Part shown: positions 1 through 10,516 of the stretch, piece after piece
Position numbering within the stretch: position 1 is the first letter of the stretch
Layout: every line of letters starts with the position of its first letter
Source: Hoylesella shahii DSM 15611 = JCM 12083
Lineage (GTDB): Bacteria > Bacteroidota > Bacteroidia > Bacteroidales > Bacteroidaceae
DNA length: 36,390 bases
Direction: 5' to 3'
Assembly: GCF_000613445.1 (NCBI RefSeq)
Contig: NZ_BAIZ01000033.1
Span: 1-36,390, forward strand
Notes under the pieces: model-generated
The model's database searches: none
The model's input: the letters and a program-made list of their open reading frames with translations, nothing else
Told to the model about the DNA's origin: nothing
Translations under genes and position numbers: made by a program

Positions 1-2
1 TA

Positions 3-439
3 ATAATTCCTGATAGTTCTCATATAGAATATTCACGGAAAATAAATGTCGTATTTAAAATTAAGAATGTGAGTTGGAGAAACCTTTTTATCCCTATAAG
101 CGATGAAAGGGGAAATGAGTATCATTCTTTTATTAAAGTTTCGTCACCAACGAATCACAATGTAATGGCAGGCGCTTACTATTGGCAGAATAAAAGTATG
201 CTAAATAGTGGTGATAGTATTAGCATTTGTGTTCGATTAATGGAACTACAATTACGAGATTTAGGTGTGTATAATTAAATCCCAAAGAAGTGATAAAGCG
301 TATAAGTTTTGAGTATGTTATCGATGCAAGGGATTTGAAGGAAAGTAATTGTCTTGTTCCCAATTTGAAATTCCATATTTCTCAAAACGTTAAGTATGTT
401 TATCAAGAACCCGAAGGATGTGTGGAATATGACGTGTAA
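3..439 (+). CDS. Unknown protein, C-terminal part, frameshifted, 5' end outside window
   Basis: The frame is open from the window edge and reaches a stop at 276-278. The frame one base back then continues at 275 and runs to a stop at 437-439 (ending GCVEYDV). The two pieces read like one protein: the first ends in MELQLRDLGVYN and the second continues NPKEVIKRISFEYVIDARDL. That implies one lost base near 275. The composition is hydrophilic with no membrane segment or motif I recognise. The GTG at 69 could be taken for a start, but the frame upstream is also open, so the gene more likely begins before the window. The family is unknown to me. Confidence 0.5.
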
Positions 440-520
440 CTTAGTACATGGAACTATACACCGCATTTATACCAATTATTCTAAAAAAGAAAAGAAAGTT
501 TGAGAAAAGCTAAGATGACT

Positions 521-922
521 TCACTTTTTTATTTTTGTTATTATTGCATAAGGGTGCTTATTCTGATAGGGCTGTTTAATATCCTTATAAAATTGTATCT
601 GTAATATGATTTTTCTCCCTTCTGATATGTTTGGCACTTTACATCTTTTATGAAGGCTTATATAGTACTTTTGTCCCTTATACAGAAAGGAGATTGAAGT
701 ATAAGGGATATTTTGAGTTACATTCCTTATTACTAATGCAATACTATCATTACATTCGTTTAATGGGTCTCGCCCGAATGCCAAATACGTAACCTTGACT
801 GTTTTAAAACACACGCCATCAGAAAAAGAAAGACCATCATATAAATGTTTCTCTAAATGTTGTGCTTCTATTGTGTGTATCTGTACGCAAAGCAGCAATA
901 GTAATAAAGCGTATCTCTTCAT
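521..922 (-). CDS. Small secreted hypothetical protein (133 aa)
   Basis: The N-terminus MKRYALLLLLLCVQIHTIEAQ is a clear signal peptide, with basic residues, a leucine run and a likely cut after IEA. The mature part is about 112 residues with three cysteines and a Lys-rich tail ending KIKK, and has no domain I recognise. It converges on the unknown gene at the window start, with about 80 bp between them. No TAnnTTTG box is obvious just upstream. The signal peptide and a full-length frame support a real gene. The function is unknown, and the protein probably sits in the periplasm or cell envelope. Confidence 0.55.
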   Translation of the reverse strand: MKRYALLLLLLCVQIHTIEAQHLEKHLYDGLSFSDGVCFKTVKVTYLAFGRDPLNECNDSIALVIRNVTQNIPYTSISFLYKGQKYYISLHKRCKVPNISEGRKIILQIQFYKDIKQPYQNKHPYAIITKIKK

Positions 923-1259
923 TTGTCTATTTTCCTCGATACTTATTTTCTATGTCTTCTCTTGATTTGTGATATAAGTTCTAGGTGATTTCTGTGCATA
1001 CTCATTCACTATCCTACTTGATATTTTATACTAATTCTTCTGAAGAAGACAAGAAAGAGAGAAAAGGCAAAGTAACTTCATGTTCTAACTAATCCGCGTT
1101 TATGTCATTTCTCCTTCTTAAGCTAGAACTTTACGGTCTTTTAGACCTTATCTGCCAACTTTCCCTTACTTTTTCAGTGGCATAGTTCACTATCGCCCAT
1201 CAAGAAGTAAGAGTAATCTGACAGATAAAGTCTAAAAATACAGTGGAGGTAATTTATAG
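923..1259. other. Intergenic, no gene seen
   Basis: This A/T-rich 337-bp stretch lies between the small secreted gene and the 3' end of manA. It has no open frame of useful length, no clear promoter box and no strong terminator. Confidence 0.5.
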
Positions 1260-1280
1260 AACCTACCTTAAACGTAGGTT
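1260..1280 (-). terminator. Short hairpin over the manA stop codon
   Basis: AACCTAC (1260-1266) pairs with GTAGGTT (1274-1280) around a 7-nt loop that holds the manA stop codon. No U-run follows on the minus strand, so it is at best a weak terminator or an mRNA-end stabilising hairpin. Confidence 0.3.
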
Positions 1281-2230
1281 TGTACCAACTCGATAACGCC
1301 TTCCACCTTCACGTTTTGTGTGGTAGCCGGAACAAGAATCGAGTCGCCCGTCTGCATTTCCACGGTGTTGCCCTCGTTATCGGTAATAGTTCCCTTACCA
1401 TTGGTGCAGATAAAAATAACGAAACTATCGAGTTGCGAAAGGTCGATGGTCATTGGTTTGTCCAAATCGTAGAGGTTGGTGGTGAAGAACGGACAGGTGG
1501 CGAGGTTCACGCCCATATTTTTAGCGGGCACATAGTTGGTGCGATAGTTCTCTTCCACAGTGTAGTTGATGCATTCGGCAGCCTCTTCAGTGTGTAGTTC
1601 GCGTGTGTTTCCGTCTTTATCCTTACGGTTAAAGTCGTAGATGCGGTAGGTTACATCCGAAGTTTGCTGTATCTCTAGTATGAAACAGCCCTTACCAATG
1701 CTATGAATACGTCCTGCAGGTATAAAGAAGCTGTCGCCACGTTTTACGTTATAGTTGCTGATGGCGTCGCAAATGGTGTTGTTAGCCACCATCTCTTTGT
1801 ATTGTTGAGGTATGATGGCGGTTTTCATTCCGCAGTTAAGGTAAGCCTTAGGGTCCGACTCCATCAAATACCACATTTCTGTTTTGCCACGACTTTTACC
1901 GCGTTTTTGTGCCAGTTCGTCGGTGGGATGCACCTGAATAGAGAGGTCGTCGTTGGCATCGATGAATTTAATGAGCAGTGGAAATTCGTTGCCAAAGCGT
2001 GCATAGTTCTTTTCGCCCACCAACTTTCCTTGTAGTTCTTTCAGCACTTCGTTTAGGCTTTTGCCTTCGTATTCTCCATTTGCAACGATGGTTTCATCGC
2101 CGGGGACGCCCGATATTTCCCAACTTTCGCCTACATTTTGCAGGTTTGAATCGAGATGTTTGAAGGGCACGATTTTGTTTCCGCCCCAAATGGTTTGCTT
2201 TAATAAGGGTTTAAATTTTAGTGGTTGCAT
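1268..2230 (-). CDS. manA: Mannose-6-phosphate isomerase, class I
   Basis: The enzyme interconverts mannose-6-P and fructose-6-P in the cytoplasm and feeds GDP-mannose synthesis or mannose use. The 320-aa length fits the short class-I type of Bacteroidetes and Firmicutes. Expected cupin metal ligands are visible: QVH (Q99, H101), Glu118 in KTEMWY and His176 in PAGRIHSIG. The YRIYDFNR motif follows near 195-202, and a second cupin-like part fills the C-terminus. The start MQPLKFKPLLKQTIWGG matches the family. The gene lies 70 bp downstream of trkH on the same strand. An 8-bp tandem repeat ends only 7 bp from the start codon, which could affect expression. The frame is intact. Confidence 0.93.
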   Translation of the reverse strand: MQPLKFKPLLKQTIWGGNKIVPFKHLDSNLQNVGESWEISGVPGDETIVANGEYEGKSLNEVLKELQGKLVGEKNYARFGNEFPLLIKFIDANDDLSIQVHPTDELAQKRGKSRGKTEMWYLMESDPKAYLNCGMKTAIIPQQYKEMVANNTICDAISNYNVKRGDSFFIPAGRIHSIGKGCFILEIQQTSDVTYRIYDFNRKDKDGNTRELHTEEAAECINYTVEENYRTNYVPAKNMGVNLATCPFFTTNLYDLDKPMTIDLSQLDSFVIFICTNGKGTITDNEGNTVEMQTGDSILVPATTQNVKVEGVIELVQTYV

Positions 2231-2237
2231 GTTGTTT

Positions 2238-2269
2238 GAGTTTATGAGTTTACGAGTTTATGAGTTTTT
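2238..2269. repeat. 8-bp tandem repeat, four units, directly 5' of manA
   Basis: The units are GAGTTTAT, GAGTTTAC, GAGTTTAT and GAGTTTTT at 2238, 2246, 2254 and 2262 (plus strand). They fall between the trkH stop and the manA ATG, inside the manA leader. This kind of array can change length by replication slippage. Confidence 0.85.
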
Positions 2270-2300
2270 TGTGGAGTTAATTCCTTAACTTCTCAAAAAA

Positions 2301-3755
2301 CTATCTGTCGTTCCAGAATGCTGGGGTGAAGATCACTAGCACAGTGAATATCTCTAAACGTCCCATGAGCATTAAGATAGAGCAAAGCCACTTGGCCAGG
2401 TCGGGCAGTTGCGCCCACGACATGGTTGGGCCAATCTCTATTCCCAGTGTTGGTCCAACGTTGCTCAGAGCACTAAGTGTGATGGTGATGGCATTGGTGT
2501 TGTCTATTCCTGCAGCAATCATAGAGAATGCACAGAACAAGCACATCACCAATGTTACGGTGAGAAAGGCCAAAAGAGTTACACGTTTCTGCGTAGAGAC
2601 GTTTACACCGTCGATCTTTAGTGGTAAAACGGCATTGGGGTGTAGCAGTTGTTTAAACTCGTTGCGTATAATCTTGAGCAACATTACCGCACGAATGCAC
2701 TTAAAACCGCCACTGGTGCTACCCGAACAAGCGCCAATGAACATACAAACGGCCAAAACCACCCATGTTACATGTGGCCAAAGGGCTGCATCGTCGCTAA
2801 AAAGTCCAGTGGTGGTGATGAATGATACCACTTGGAAGATGGACACGCGAAAAGCTTTTTCCAATTCGTATTGGTTGCGGATGATAAGTTCGGCCATGAT
2901 GAAGGCCGTGAAACTTAACACCAACCAAAGATAGAGTTTGAACTCTGAATTGCGTAACAGTTGGCGAATTTTTAGTTTGGTGGCTGTGAAATATAGCAAG
3001 GTAAAGTTCACACCAGAGATGAAACAGAAGAATGTAACAGCATATTCGATGGCAGGCGAGTGGAAAAACTCCACACTGGAGTTGTGGGTTGAGAAGCTCC
3101 TGTGGCCAAAGAGGTCATAGAATAATTAAGACTGTCGTACCAGCATGCCTAAGAACTTGTAACAAAGCGTGCAGGCCACCGATAAGGTGATGTAAACTGC
3201 CCATATAGCTTTGGCACTGGTGCTGAGTTTGGGGTGCAACTTACTTTTTATGGGGCCTGTTGCTTCGGCCGAAAACACTTTTACCGACCCACCAACGAGC
3301 GATGGTAACAGGGCGATGGTGAAGAACACGATACCCAAACCACCAATCCACTGGGTGAGCGAACGCCAAAAAATGATGCCGTGGGGTAGAATTTCCACAT
3401 CGTCGATGATGGTTGCACCAGTTGTTGTGAAGCCCGACATGGTTTCAAAGTAGGCATCGGTGAAACTGTGTAGATATCCGCCTATCATGAAAGGCATGGT
3501 GCCGATGGCGCTAAAGATAGCCCATGAGAGGCTCACCACCAAACAGGCATCGCGCCTTCCCATGGTGTTGTCTGAGTTTCTACCTAGAAAACGAAATGTA
3601 AGTCCAAAAAATAAGGTGGCGATAATAGATACAAGGAAGGCCAATACATCGTCTTCTGCGTAGTAAATGGCCATCGCCAGACACGATAACATCAAGGCTG
3701 CTTCGATGAAAAGCAGCGACCCGATGACTTTATATATGGTGCGATAGTTTATCAT
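2301..3755 (-). CDS. trkH: Trk-type potassium uptake membrane subunit (two frameshifts)
   Basis: TrkH is the inner-membrane pore of the Trk K+ uptake system and is gated by the cytoplasmic nucleotide-binding subunit TrkA, encoded just upstream. The sequence is strongly hydrophobic. It shows repeated filter-type motifs: FTTTGATI, an interrupted LATGGFST, FITTTGLF and SNVGPTLG. The repaired length is about 485 aa, against about 483 in E. coli. The frame is broken twice. Near 3137-3149 the frame changes between GM and WYDSLNYS. Near 3093-3100, ATGGFSTHNSS is recovered if one G is restored (GGAGCTTC to GGAGGCTTC). Without repair it appears as two pieces, 3126-3755 and 2301-3074. It follows trkA by about 250 bp. 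Confidence 0.88.
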
Positions 3756-3760
3756 AGGAG

Positions 3761-3797
3761 CCTCACCCCAACCCCTTCTCTAAGACTAGAGGGGGGT
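3761..3797. repeat. REP-like dispersed repeat abutting the trkH start
   Basis: The plus strand reads CCTCACCCCAACCCCTTCTC (3761-3780), then a short spacer and AGAGGGGGG (3789-3797). It is an imperfect hairpin of the 'CTCACCCCAACCCC ... GAGGGG' type that I recall as a dispersed intergenic repeat in many bacteria. It sits about 6 bp upstream of the trkH ATG, within its leader. Confidence 0.55.
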
Positions 3798-4001
3798 ATT
3801 TGCTTTGTGGGCGTTTTTATTTGTTCGTTTATTTGTTTTGTTTTTTGTTCTTTCAGGCTGTTAAGGACATTTGTTGCCGTTGTATAGTAGCCTTTAATCT
3901 TGCTCTTTATATAATAAGGTGTGCCCCGTTTATAAAGAAATTTTGGCAGCGCCCCGTTTTTTTCTGTGCAGACAAGGGAGTTTGCGTAGCCTTTTGCGTA
4001 T

Positions 4002-5344
4002 TTAGTTGAAGAACTTTCCAATCTGTTGCATATTGGTGTTATGGCAAAACACCATCACGCTGTCGCCTGCTTCAATCTGTGTTCCACCCGAAACAAGCAC
4101 GCCAACACCATTTCGAACAAGTCCGCCGATGGTTACTCCCTTGGGCAATCCCAGTTCGTATACACGTTTCTTTGTGACCTTCGAACCGCTTTGAGCCGTA
4201 AATTCGGCCACGTCGGCATTTGCCATGGTAAGAAAACGCACATTGCACACGTCGGCATCAAGCATCATTTGGTAGATGTGGCTTGCTGCAATATCTTTCT
4301 TATTAACGATAGTGCCAATGTCCAAGCTGTCTGCCATGCTCACATAGTCCATGTTTTCAACCATGGCAACGGTTTTTCTCACGCCCAGTCGTTTAGCAGT
4401 TAGGCAAGCGAGGATGTTGGTTTCGGTGTTTCTTGTAAGTGCCACAAAGGCTGGGTGTTCATAATTCCCTCTTCGTTAAGCAGCTGAATGTCGCGCCCGT
4501 CGCCATGTATCACTAGGGCCTTGTTTTCATCTAGTTCGTTGTTAAGCACCTCGCAACGTTCTTCGCTTTTCTCTATAATCTTCGCTTCCATGTAGCTAGG
4601 TAGGTTTTTAACCGCCCTTATACAGGTGCTTCCGCCGCCCATGAACAGCACATTCTTTACATCAACATAATGTTCTTTGCCTACAATCTTGCGAATGTAG
4701 GGTATGTATTGCCTGGTAGTCATGAAATAGGCCAGGTCGTAGAGTTTCAGTTCGTCGTTACCTCCAGGGATAATGGTTTCGTATCCGCGTTTGATGGCCA
4801 CCACATGATAGGGATCATCGGGTCCGCAGAGTTGTTTTAGGGGTTGGTTAAGTATTTCGCAGCCCTCTCGTAGTTTGATGCCTAGCATCACAAGTGCACC
4901 ATTGTGCACGTCCCAACGTTGGCGCACCCACGACATTTTCAGTCCGTTGTTGATGTCGGTAGCGGCCAGAACCTCAGGAACGATGAGCGAACTAACGCCC
5001 AAACGTTCGAATAGTTCGGCCACACCAGGTTCGGTAAGTTGCACATCATCTATCTTAGCCACCGTTTTTTTTGCCCCCAGTTCTTTTGCAATCATGCAGA
5101 TGTTGAGGTTCAGGTGTTGGTCGGGCGTTACGGCGATAAACAAGTTGGCGTGTTGTGTACCTGCATCTTTAAGTGCTTTCACGCTGCTAGGCGATGCTTG
5201 CAGCGATAGGATGTCGGCTTCTGCGCCCATTTTATCCAGTCGTTCTTCGTCTTCATCAATGAGGGTGATGTCTTCGTGGCTATGCGAAAGCAGTGTTGCC
5301 AAGTATATTCCGATGTCGTAAGCACCGGCAATGATTATTTTCAT
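4002..5344 (-). CDS. trkA: Trk system potassium-binding regulator (one frameshift)
   Basis: TrkA is the peripheral RCK-type subunit that binds NAD(H) or other nucleotides and gates TrkH. Two TrkA_N/TrkA_C repeats are visible. The first begins [20 protein letters not shown] (a Gly-rich loop variant with GAYDIG), and the second begins near [17 protein letters not shown]. The repaired length is about 447 aa, near the usual 450-460. At 4445-4453 the frame breaks inside the motif [16 protein letters not shown]. The observed CAGCCTTTG needs one more base, most simply CAGGCCTTTG. The start ATG overlaps the dxs stop by 4 bp (ATGA), so the two genes are very likely translationally coupled in one operon with trkH. 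Confidence 0.9.
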
Positions 5345-7224
5345 GCTTCTATCTCCTTTCTTATCGAGTCGGCGTCAAGACCTACTAATTGTCTCAGTTG
5401 AGCCACAGATCCATGTTCAACAAAGGCATCGGGTAGGCCCATTCGTACCATTTGTGGGTAAAACTTGTGGTCGTTAAGCCATTCCAGCACAGCAGAACCC
5501 ATACCGCCATTGCGTACACCGTCTTCAATTGTGATGATTTTCTTAAACCTGTTACCAATTTCTTGTATCATATTTTCGTCTAGTGGTTTTACAAAACGCA
5601 GGTCGTAGTGGGCCACGCTTTTTGTTGTTGGCATCTCATCAAGCACTTTTACCACTTCGTTACCTATTGGGCCAAAGCTTATGATGGCCAGTTCGGTGCC
5701 TTCTCTCAGGCATCGGCCAGTGCCCACGGCCACCTCTTTCATGGGCGTTCGCCATTCGGCATGTACGCCGTTGCCTCGAGGATAGCGTATTACAAACGTT
5801 CCTTTGTTGGGTAATTGCGCGGTGTACATCAGGTTTCGCAGTTCGTGTTCGTCCATAGGCGATGCAATGGTGAGGTTAGGCACAGCGCGCAGAGCAGCTA
5901 TGTCAAACGCACCATGGTGTGTTGGACCATCTTCGCCCACCAGTCCAGCGCGGTCTAGGCAGAGCACCATGGGTAAGTTTAGCAATGCAGCATCGTGTAT
6001 AACGTTGTCGTAAGCACGTTGCGAAAACGAGCTATATATGTTGCAGTAGGGCATTAGTCCATCTTTAGCCATGCCAGCAGAGAAGGTTACTGCGTGTCCT
6101 TCGGCAATGCCCACGTCGAAAGCACGGTTGGGCATGGCTTTCATCATGATGTTGAGCGAGCAACCTGTGGGCATGGCAGGCGTAACGCCCACAATTTTGG
6201 GGTTGGCTTGTGCCAGTTCCACCAATGTTTCGCCAAAAACGTCTTGGTATCTGGGTGGTTCGCCAGTGTTATTGCTCACATGTCGTTCGCCAGTTGCTGG
6301 GTTGAACTTGCCTGGAGCGTGCCAAATGGTGGCCGACTCTTCGGCGGGCTTATAGCCTTTGCCCTTAATGGTGTGCAGGTGAAGCAGCTTAGGACCACGT
6401 AGCAGTTTCAGTTGTTTTAGTTTTTTCACCACTTCGGTAACGTCGTTGCCGTCGAAAGGGCCGAAGTAGCGAATATTCATGCCCTCAAAAATATTTTGTT
6501 GGTGGCTCAGGGCCGATTTCAAGGCATTGTTTAATCTCAAAATACCCTTCTTGCGGTCGTCGTCGAGCCAGCCTTTGGCGTGTAGCCACTGTGCGGCTTT
6601 AAATCTTAGGCGGTTGTAGGTTTCGTTTGTGTCGAGGTTAAGCAAGTATTTCTCCATGCCACCCACAGCTCTGTCTATGCTCATGTCGTTGTCGTTAAGC
6701 ACGATAAGCAAGTCGTTGTTGGTAGATGAAGCGTTGTTTAGTCCCTCGAAAGCCAGTCCGCCACTCATAGCACCATCGCCAATAACAGCCACAACATGTC
6801 GCTGTTCGCCTTCTAACTTAGCTGCTACAGCCATTCCAAGTGCAGCCGAGATGGAGTTTGAGGCATGTCCGCACGCAAATGTGTCGAAATGGCTCTCTAA
6901 TGGAGTGGGGAAAGGACGTATACCACCCAACTTTCGGTTGGTGAAAAATTGCTCTCGCCTTCCCGTAAGCAACTTATGGGCGTATGCCTGATGGCCCACA
7001 TCCCATACAATTCGGTCTTCGGGCGTGTTGTAGACGTAATGAAGCGCAACGGTGAGTTCAACTACTCCTAGACTTGAAGCGAAGTGTCCAGGGTTCACCG
7101 ATACCTCTTCGATGATGTCTTGGCGTAGTTCTTGGCACAGTTGTGGCAGTTGCTCAACGTCTAGTTTGCGCAAGTCCTCTGGGTATTTTATCTTATCTAA
7201 TAGTTCGAAACTGTTTTCTCCCAC
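5341..7224 (-). CDS. dxs: 1-deoxy-D-xylulose-5-phosphate synthase
   Basis: DXS condenses pyruvate and glyceraldehyde-3-P to make DXP, the first step of the MEP isoprenoid pathway, with thiamine diphosphate as cofactor. The 627-aa length is typical. The thiamine-diphosphate motif runs from GDG (149-151) to NDND (177-180). His47 in [10 protein letters not shown], the [15 protein letters not shown] segment and the [15 protein letters not shown] segment with the catalytic Glu are all present. The transketolase central and C-terminal domains follow. The frame is intact. It is the first gene of the dxs-trkA-trkH-manA series, with a TAnnTTTG box 25 bp upstream. Confidence 0.97.
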   Translation of the reverse strand: MGENSFELLDKIKYPEDLRKLDVEQLPQLCQELRQDIIEEVSVNPGHFASSLGVVELTVALHYVYNTPEDRIVWDVGHQAYAHKLLTGRREQFFTNRKLGGIRPFPTPLESHFDTFACGHASNSISAALGMAVAAKLEGEQRHVVAVIGDGAMSGGLAFEGLNNASSTNNDLLIVLNDNDMSIDRAVGGMEKYLLNLDTNETYNRLRFKAAQWLHAKGWLDDDRKKGILRLNNALKSALSHQQNIFEGMNIRYFGPFDGNDVTEVVKKLKQLKLLRGPKLLHLHTIKGKGYKPAEESATIWHAPGKFNPATGERHVSNNTGEPPRYQDVFGETLVELAQANPKIVGVTPAMPTGCSLNIMMKAMPNRAFDVGIAEGHAVTFSAGMAKDGLMPYCNIYSSFSQRAYDNVIHDAALLNLPMVLCLDRAGLVGEDGPTHHGAFDIAALRAVPNLTIASPMDEHELRNLMYTAQLPNKGTFVIRYPRGNGVHAEWRTPMKEVAVGTGRCLREGTELAIISFGPIGNEVVKVLDEMPTTKSVAHYDLRFVKPLDENMIQEIGNRFKKIITIEDGVRNGGMGSAVLEWLNDHKFYPQMVRMGLPDAFVEHGSVAQLRQLVGLDADSIRKEIEA

Positions 7225-7248
7225 AATACATCTTGTTCAATTAGGCTA

Positions 7249-7256
7249 CAAAGGTA
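7249..7256 (-). promoter_or_regulatory. -7 box for dxs operon
   Basis: On the minus strand the sequence is TACCTTTG, a full match to the Bacteroidetes TAnnTTTG element. It lies 25 bp upstream of the dxs start. The -33 region is poor (TTAC). Confidence 0.6.
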
Positions 7257-7448
7257 CGGCTTTTAATCGAATATCTGTAACGCTACATTCATATTTCGAC
7301 TGCCTTTTGGTTTTTTTTACGTAGGGCTCGTTTTTAGTTGGGTTTGTGTTTGGCTTCTTGTAAACGTGCTTTTGTTGGTGTTTCCTTCGTTGTTGCTGTT
7401 TAAAAGGTTAGAATTGAAGCATTTTTTGTAAAATAAATGGCTTTTTTG

Positions 7449-7479
7449 TTGCAAGAAACAGGAGAGAGAATTACCTTTG
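7449..7479 (+). promoter_or_regulatory. Promoter of the outer-membrane beta-barrel gene
   Basis: TTG at 7449-7451 is followed by a 20-bp spacer and TACCTTTG at 7472-7479, an ideal Bacteroidetes promoter. It is 47 bp upstream of the ATG at 7527. Together with the dxs promoter it accounts for the 300-bp divergent intergenic region 7225-7526. Confidence 0.75.
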
Positions 7480-7526
7480 CAAGGGCTTACTTTTTAAAGC
7501 CTTGCTACTAGAATAAAATTAAGATT

Positions 7527-9988
7527 ATGCGCATAAGCTCATACCTTATCTGTATGGCCACCGCTTTGTTGGCCCTTCTTGCATGGCCTACACGTGTTGT
7601 TGCATTGAATAACGCACGCAATTTGGCTTGCTCTGCAGATACGTTACGTCAAGGAAAAGACCTTGGCGAAGTGCTTGTGGTGGCTAGAAGAAAGCTGGTT
7701 CAGATAAGAAAAGACACCACTTTTCTCAACGTTGGCTCGCTGCATACCAAGCGCGGGGGAAGTTGGAGTACTTGTTGCGTAAGGTTCCAGGCATGCGCTA
7801 CGACCGTGTTACGGGTAGACTTACCTATAATGGAAAACCACTTGTTAAGATTAATCTTAACGGTTCTACATTCATGGGCAATAACATTGCGCGAGCTTTG
7901 GCCGCTATGCCTGCCGAAGCTGTGTCGCAACTCAAAATCTACGACTTGCTTTCTACATTGGAGAAAGCCACAGGTGTTACCGATGGTTTACAGGAACTAA
8001 CATTAGACATCCAGACAAAAGCCGAATTTAACGGCGCTGTTACTACAAATGTGAAGGCTGAACATGGAACTCAGGGACGACGCAACGACAGTGCGCTGCT
8101 CAATTGGCTGCGTTCAAATGGTGAAAGCATGTCGTTGGGCGCTGCAAGTAGCAATTTGGAGAGCACCACTGCCGGAAATGGCAATTATACCAATATGTTT
8201 TCGATAGACGGAACAAAACATTTGGGCAAGAAACTGAAGATTAATGGTAGTGTTTCGCTCATGGATTTTCATCATGAAGTGAAAGGAACAAGTTACAACG
8301 AAGAATATCTCACTACTGGAACTCGAGCCGAAGCCGCCGCTAATAATATGCATGGGCGAAACACCAATGGCACATTGTGGGCTTCTTCTAACTATGAGCT
8401 ATCTAAAAGAACACAACTTAATGTAAACCTCTCGGGAAATATCACTGGTGGAAAGAGCGACAGCCAAAGCGAAACTCAACTCTTTGATAAGCGCGCACGC
8501 ATCGACACCGTAACCGTGGGTTACGAACGCTCACTCTCTAGAAACCATTCCAATAGCTTTAGTGTATCTGCCGACTTCACGCACTCCTTTTCTGAAGGGG
8601 GAACGGCATTGAGTATTGTGGCTCGAATGGATGCTAATAACTCTGGAAGCACTAGTAATTCTAATAGTACAACACATTATCGACAACTGAGGAACAACGC
8701 CGGAACCGACTCTTTGCAGCTTCGCAACTTGCAACAGCTTTCGCCCACACAGTCGAAACATACGTCTCTCTCGGCACTTCTTACACAACCTTTGGGCAAA
8801 AAAGTACGCTTGCAAGCTGGTTGGGGTGTTGTTATGTCTAATAATCATCGCAAACAAGACACCTACGATAAGGCTCGAACGAACGGAATGTGGGTGGATA
8901 GCTTGAGTAATGAAAGCCGACTCAATTCTTTGGGGCAAGAAGTGAAACTTACATTGAGCTATGATAGCGAACAAATAAGGGCCAATGGTGGACTCACTTT
9001 GCAGCCTCAACGCAAACGATTTCATCAAAGATATAATGGAGAAACACGAGATACCACGTTGCGACACGCCGACTTCAGACCCATGGCTAATATTAGATGG
9101 CGGGCTAAGGGCATGAATGTGCGACTTGATTACACTGGATACACCTCGCAACCCAGTGCTGAAATGTTGCTGGCGTTTAGAAACACCACCGACCCTTTGG
9201 CCATTCGAGAGGGCAATCCTAACCTTAAGCCCACGTTTAACAACTTGTTTGGACTGGAATGGGAACACGAACGTCTGGGACTTACGCTCCGCCTGAACTA
9301 TCAAACAGCGCTGAACGATTTCGCTGAAGAGATGAAGCTCGACCGAAAGACTGGTGCTAGGCATTACAAGCAAGTTAATATCAATGGTAACAACAGCCTT
9401 AGCACCAATATGGCCTGGTATAAACAAATGGGATTATGGAACTTGGGGCTTGATTGTTCCATGTCGTGGCGACACGAAGTGCTGCTAAACGACGATGCTA
9501 CAGCGACCGAAGTGAACAAGAGTATTACAAAAATGCGTGAAGGGGAAATGGCTTTGCACTGTGGATTTGTTCCCAAATGGGGCGATATAACCATGGGCGC
9601 ACGATGGCAACCGCGCTTTTCGCACAACGACGACACCCAAACGCGCACCCAAAACCACGACTTTGTTTTTAACCTCAATGCTATGGCCGACCTACCTTAT
9701 AATTTAGAGCTGTCTACCGACGCCTCTTGTTACCTGCATCGAGGCACAATGACCAATAGTGATGCCGACCAATGGCTGTGGAATATGGCCCTGGCTTGGA
9801 GCTTTTTACGCGAAAAACAGGCTACGTTAACCCTTAGTTGGAACGATATTCTAAACCGAAGACAAAGCCTACATCGCAACGCTTCGGCCACAGGGTTTAG
9901 CGAAAGCTATAACCCCGTGATTAAAAGCTACGTGCTTTTGTCGTTTAGCTATCAGCTTAATATCAAGAAAAAGGAGAACCGTGGCTAA
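7527..9988 (+). CDS. Outer-membrane beta-barrel protein, TonB-receptor-like (one frameshift)
   Basis: The product starts with a signal peptide (MRISSYLICMATALLALLAW...). Next comes a short plug-like region (LGEVLVVARRK ... LEYLLRKVPGMRYDRVTGRLTYNGKPLVKINLNG). A long barrel of alternating strands fills the rest and ends VIKSYVLLSFSYQLNIKKKENRG. It resembles the OMP_b-brl_3 type of TonB-dependent-receptor-like proteins. I see no carboxypeptidase-regulatory domain before the plug. The repaired length is about 820 aa. Near 7755-7763 (GGGGGAAGTTGG) one base is missing between KRGG and LEYLLRK, so unrepaired it splits into 7527-8000 and 7763-9988. The substrate is unknown. It is preceded by an ideal promoter and is not next to a SusD homologue. 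Confidence 0.8.
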
Positions 9989-10516
9989 CCAATTGCGCCC
10001 TTTACACCATTGTTGCAAAGGGGATGGTGATAGATGGCTTTGCAGGTTTGGCCAATTTGTGTTGATAAATCTTTATCGTGTTATGCTGTTTTGTGAATGG
10101 TGGTGGTGTGATAGAACCGAAATGCGTTGCGATTGCAAGCCAATGACTCGTTATCAGCCATGATAAACGACACAAAATAACCTTCCCAACCAAACTTTTG
10201 CACGTTAAAATGCGGGATAGAACTTTTGTTTTTGAAATAAAATGACGATATTTGCAAATTAAATAAAGGCCGATTCTGAGAATCTTTCTTGGGGTTTTAG
10301 GTGCTTTATCTGTTATGGTTTTGCTTATTTCTTAAACAATTGTGGTGACTTACTGCCAAATAAACGTGCAAAAATAACCCAATTGCAAACAGAGTGTTCA
10401 CCATCAATAAGCGCACAAACATGCTTTGTTGTGCAGCCAACTGCCGCCTTAGGCCTTGTCTTAACACAAGATGCACACATAGAAAGAAAAGAATAACAAC
10501 AACATTACATAAAAAC
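9989..10516. other. Intergenic leader region upstream of the EEP gene
   Basis: This is 528 bp without a convincing plus-strand gene. A possible promoter is TTG at 10226-10228 plus GATATTTG at 10247-10254 (18-bp spacer, 7 of 8 in the -7 box), giving a leader of about 260 nt. A small hairpin GATTC-TGA-GAATC lies at 10272-10284. A minus-strand frame at 10306-10518 could encode a 70-aa hydrophobic peptide (see findings). Confidence 0.35.

Noticed and set aside
1280..2163. Several 60-110-codon plus-strand frames opposite manA.
   Set aside because: They are antisense shadows of a well-recognised gene and have no family features. The same applies to long frames opposite rel, dxs and the OMP gene.
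3752..4021. 89-codon minus-strand frame between trkA and trkH.
   Set aside because: It ends in the translation of the dispersed repeat (SLREGVGVRLL), and the remainder shows no recognisable family.
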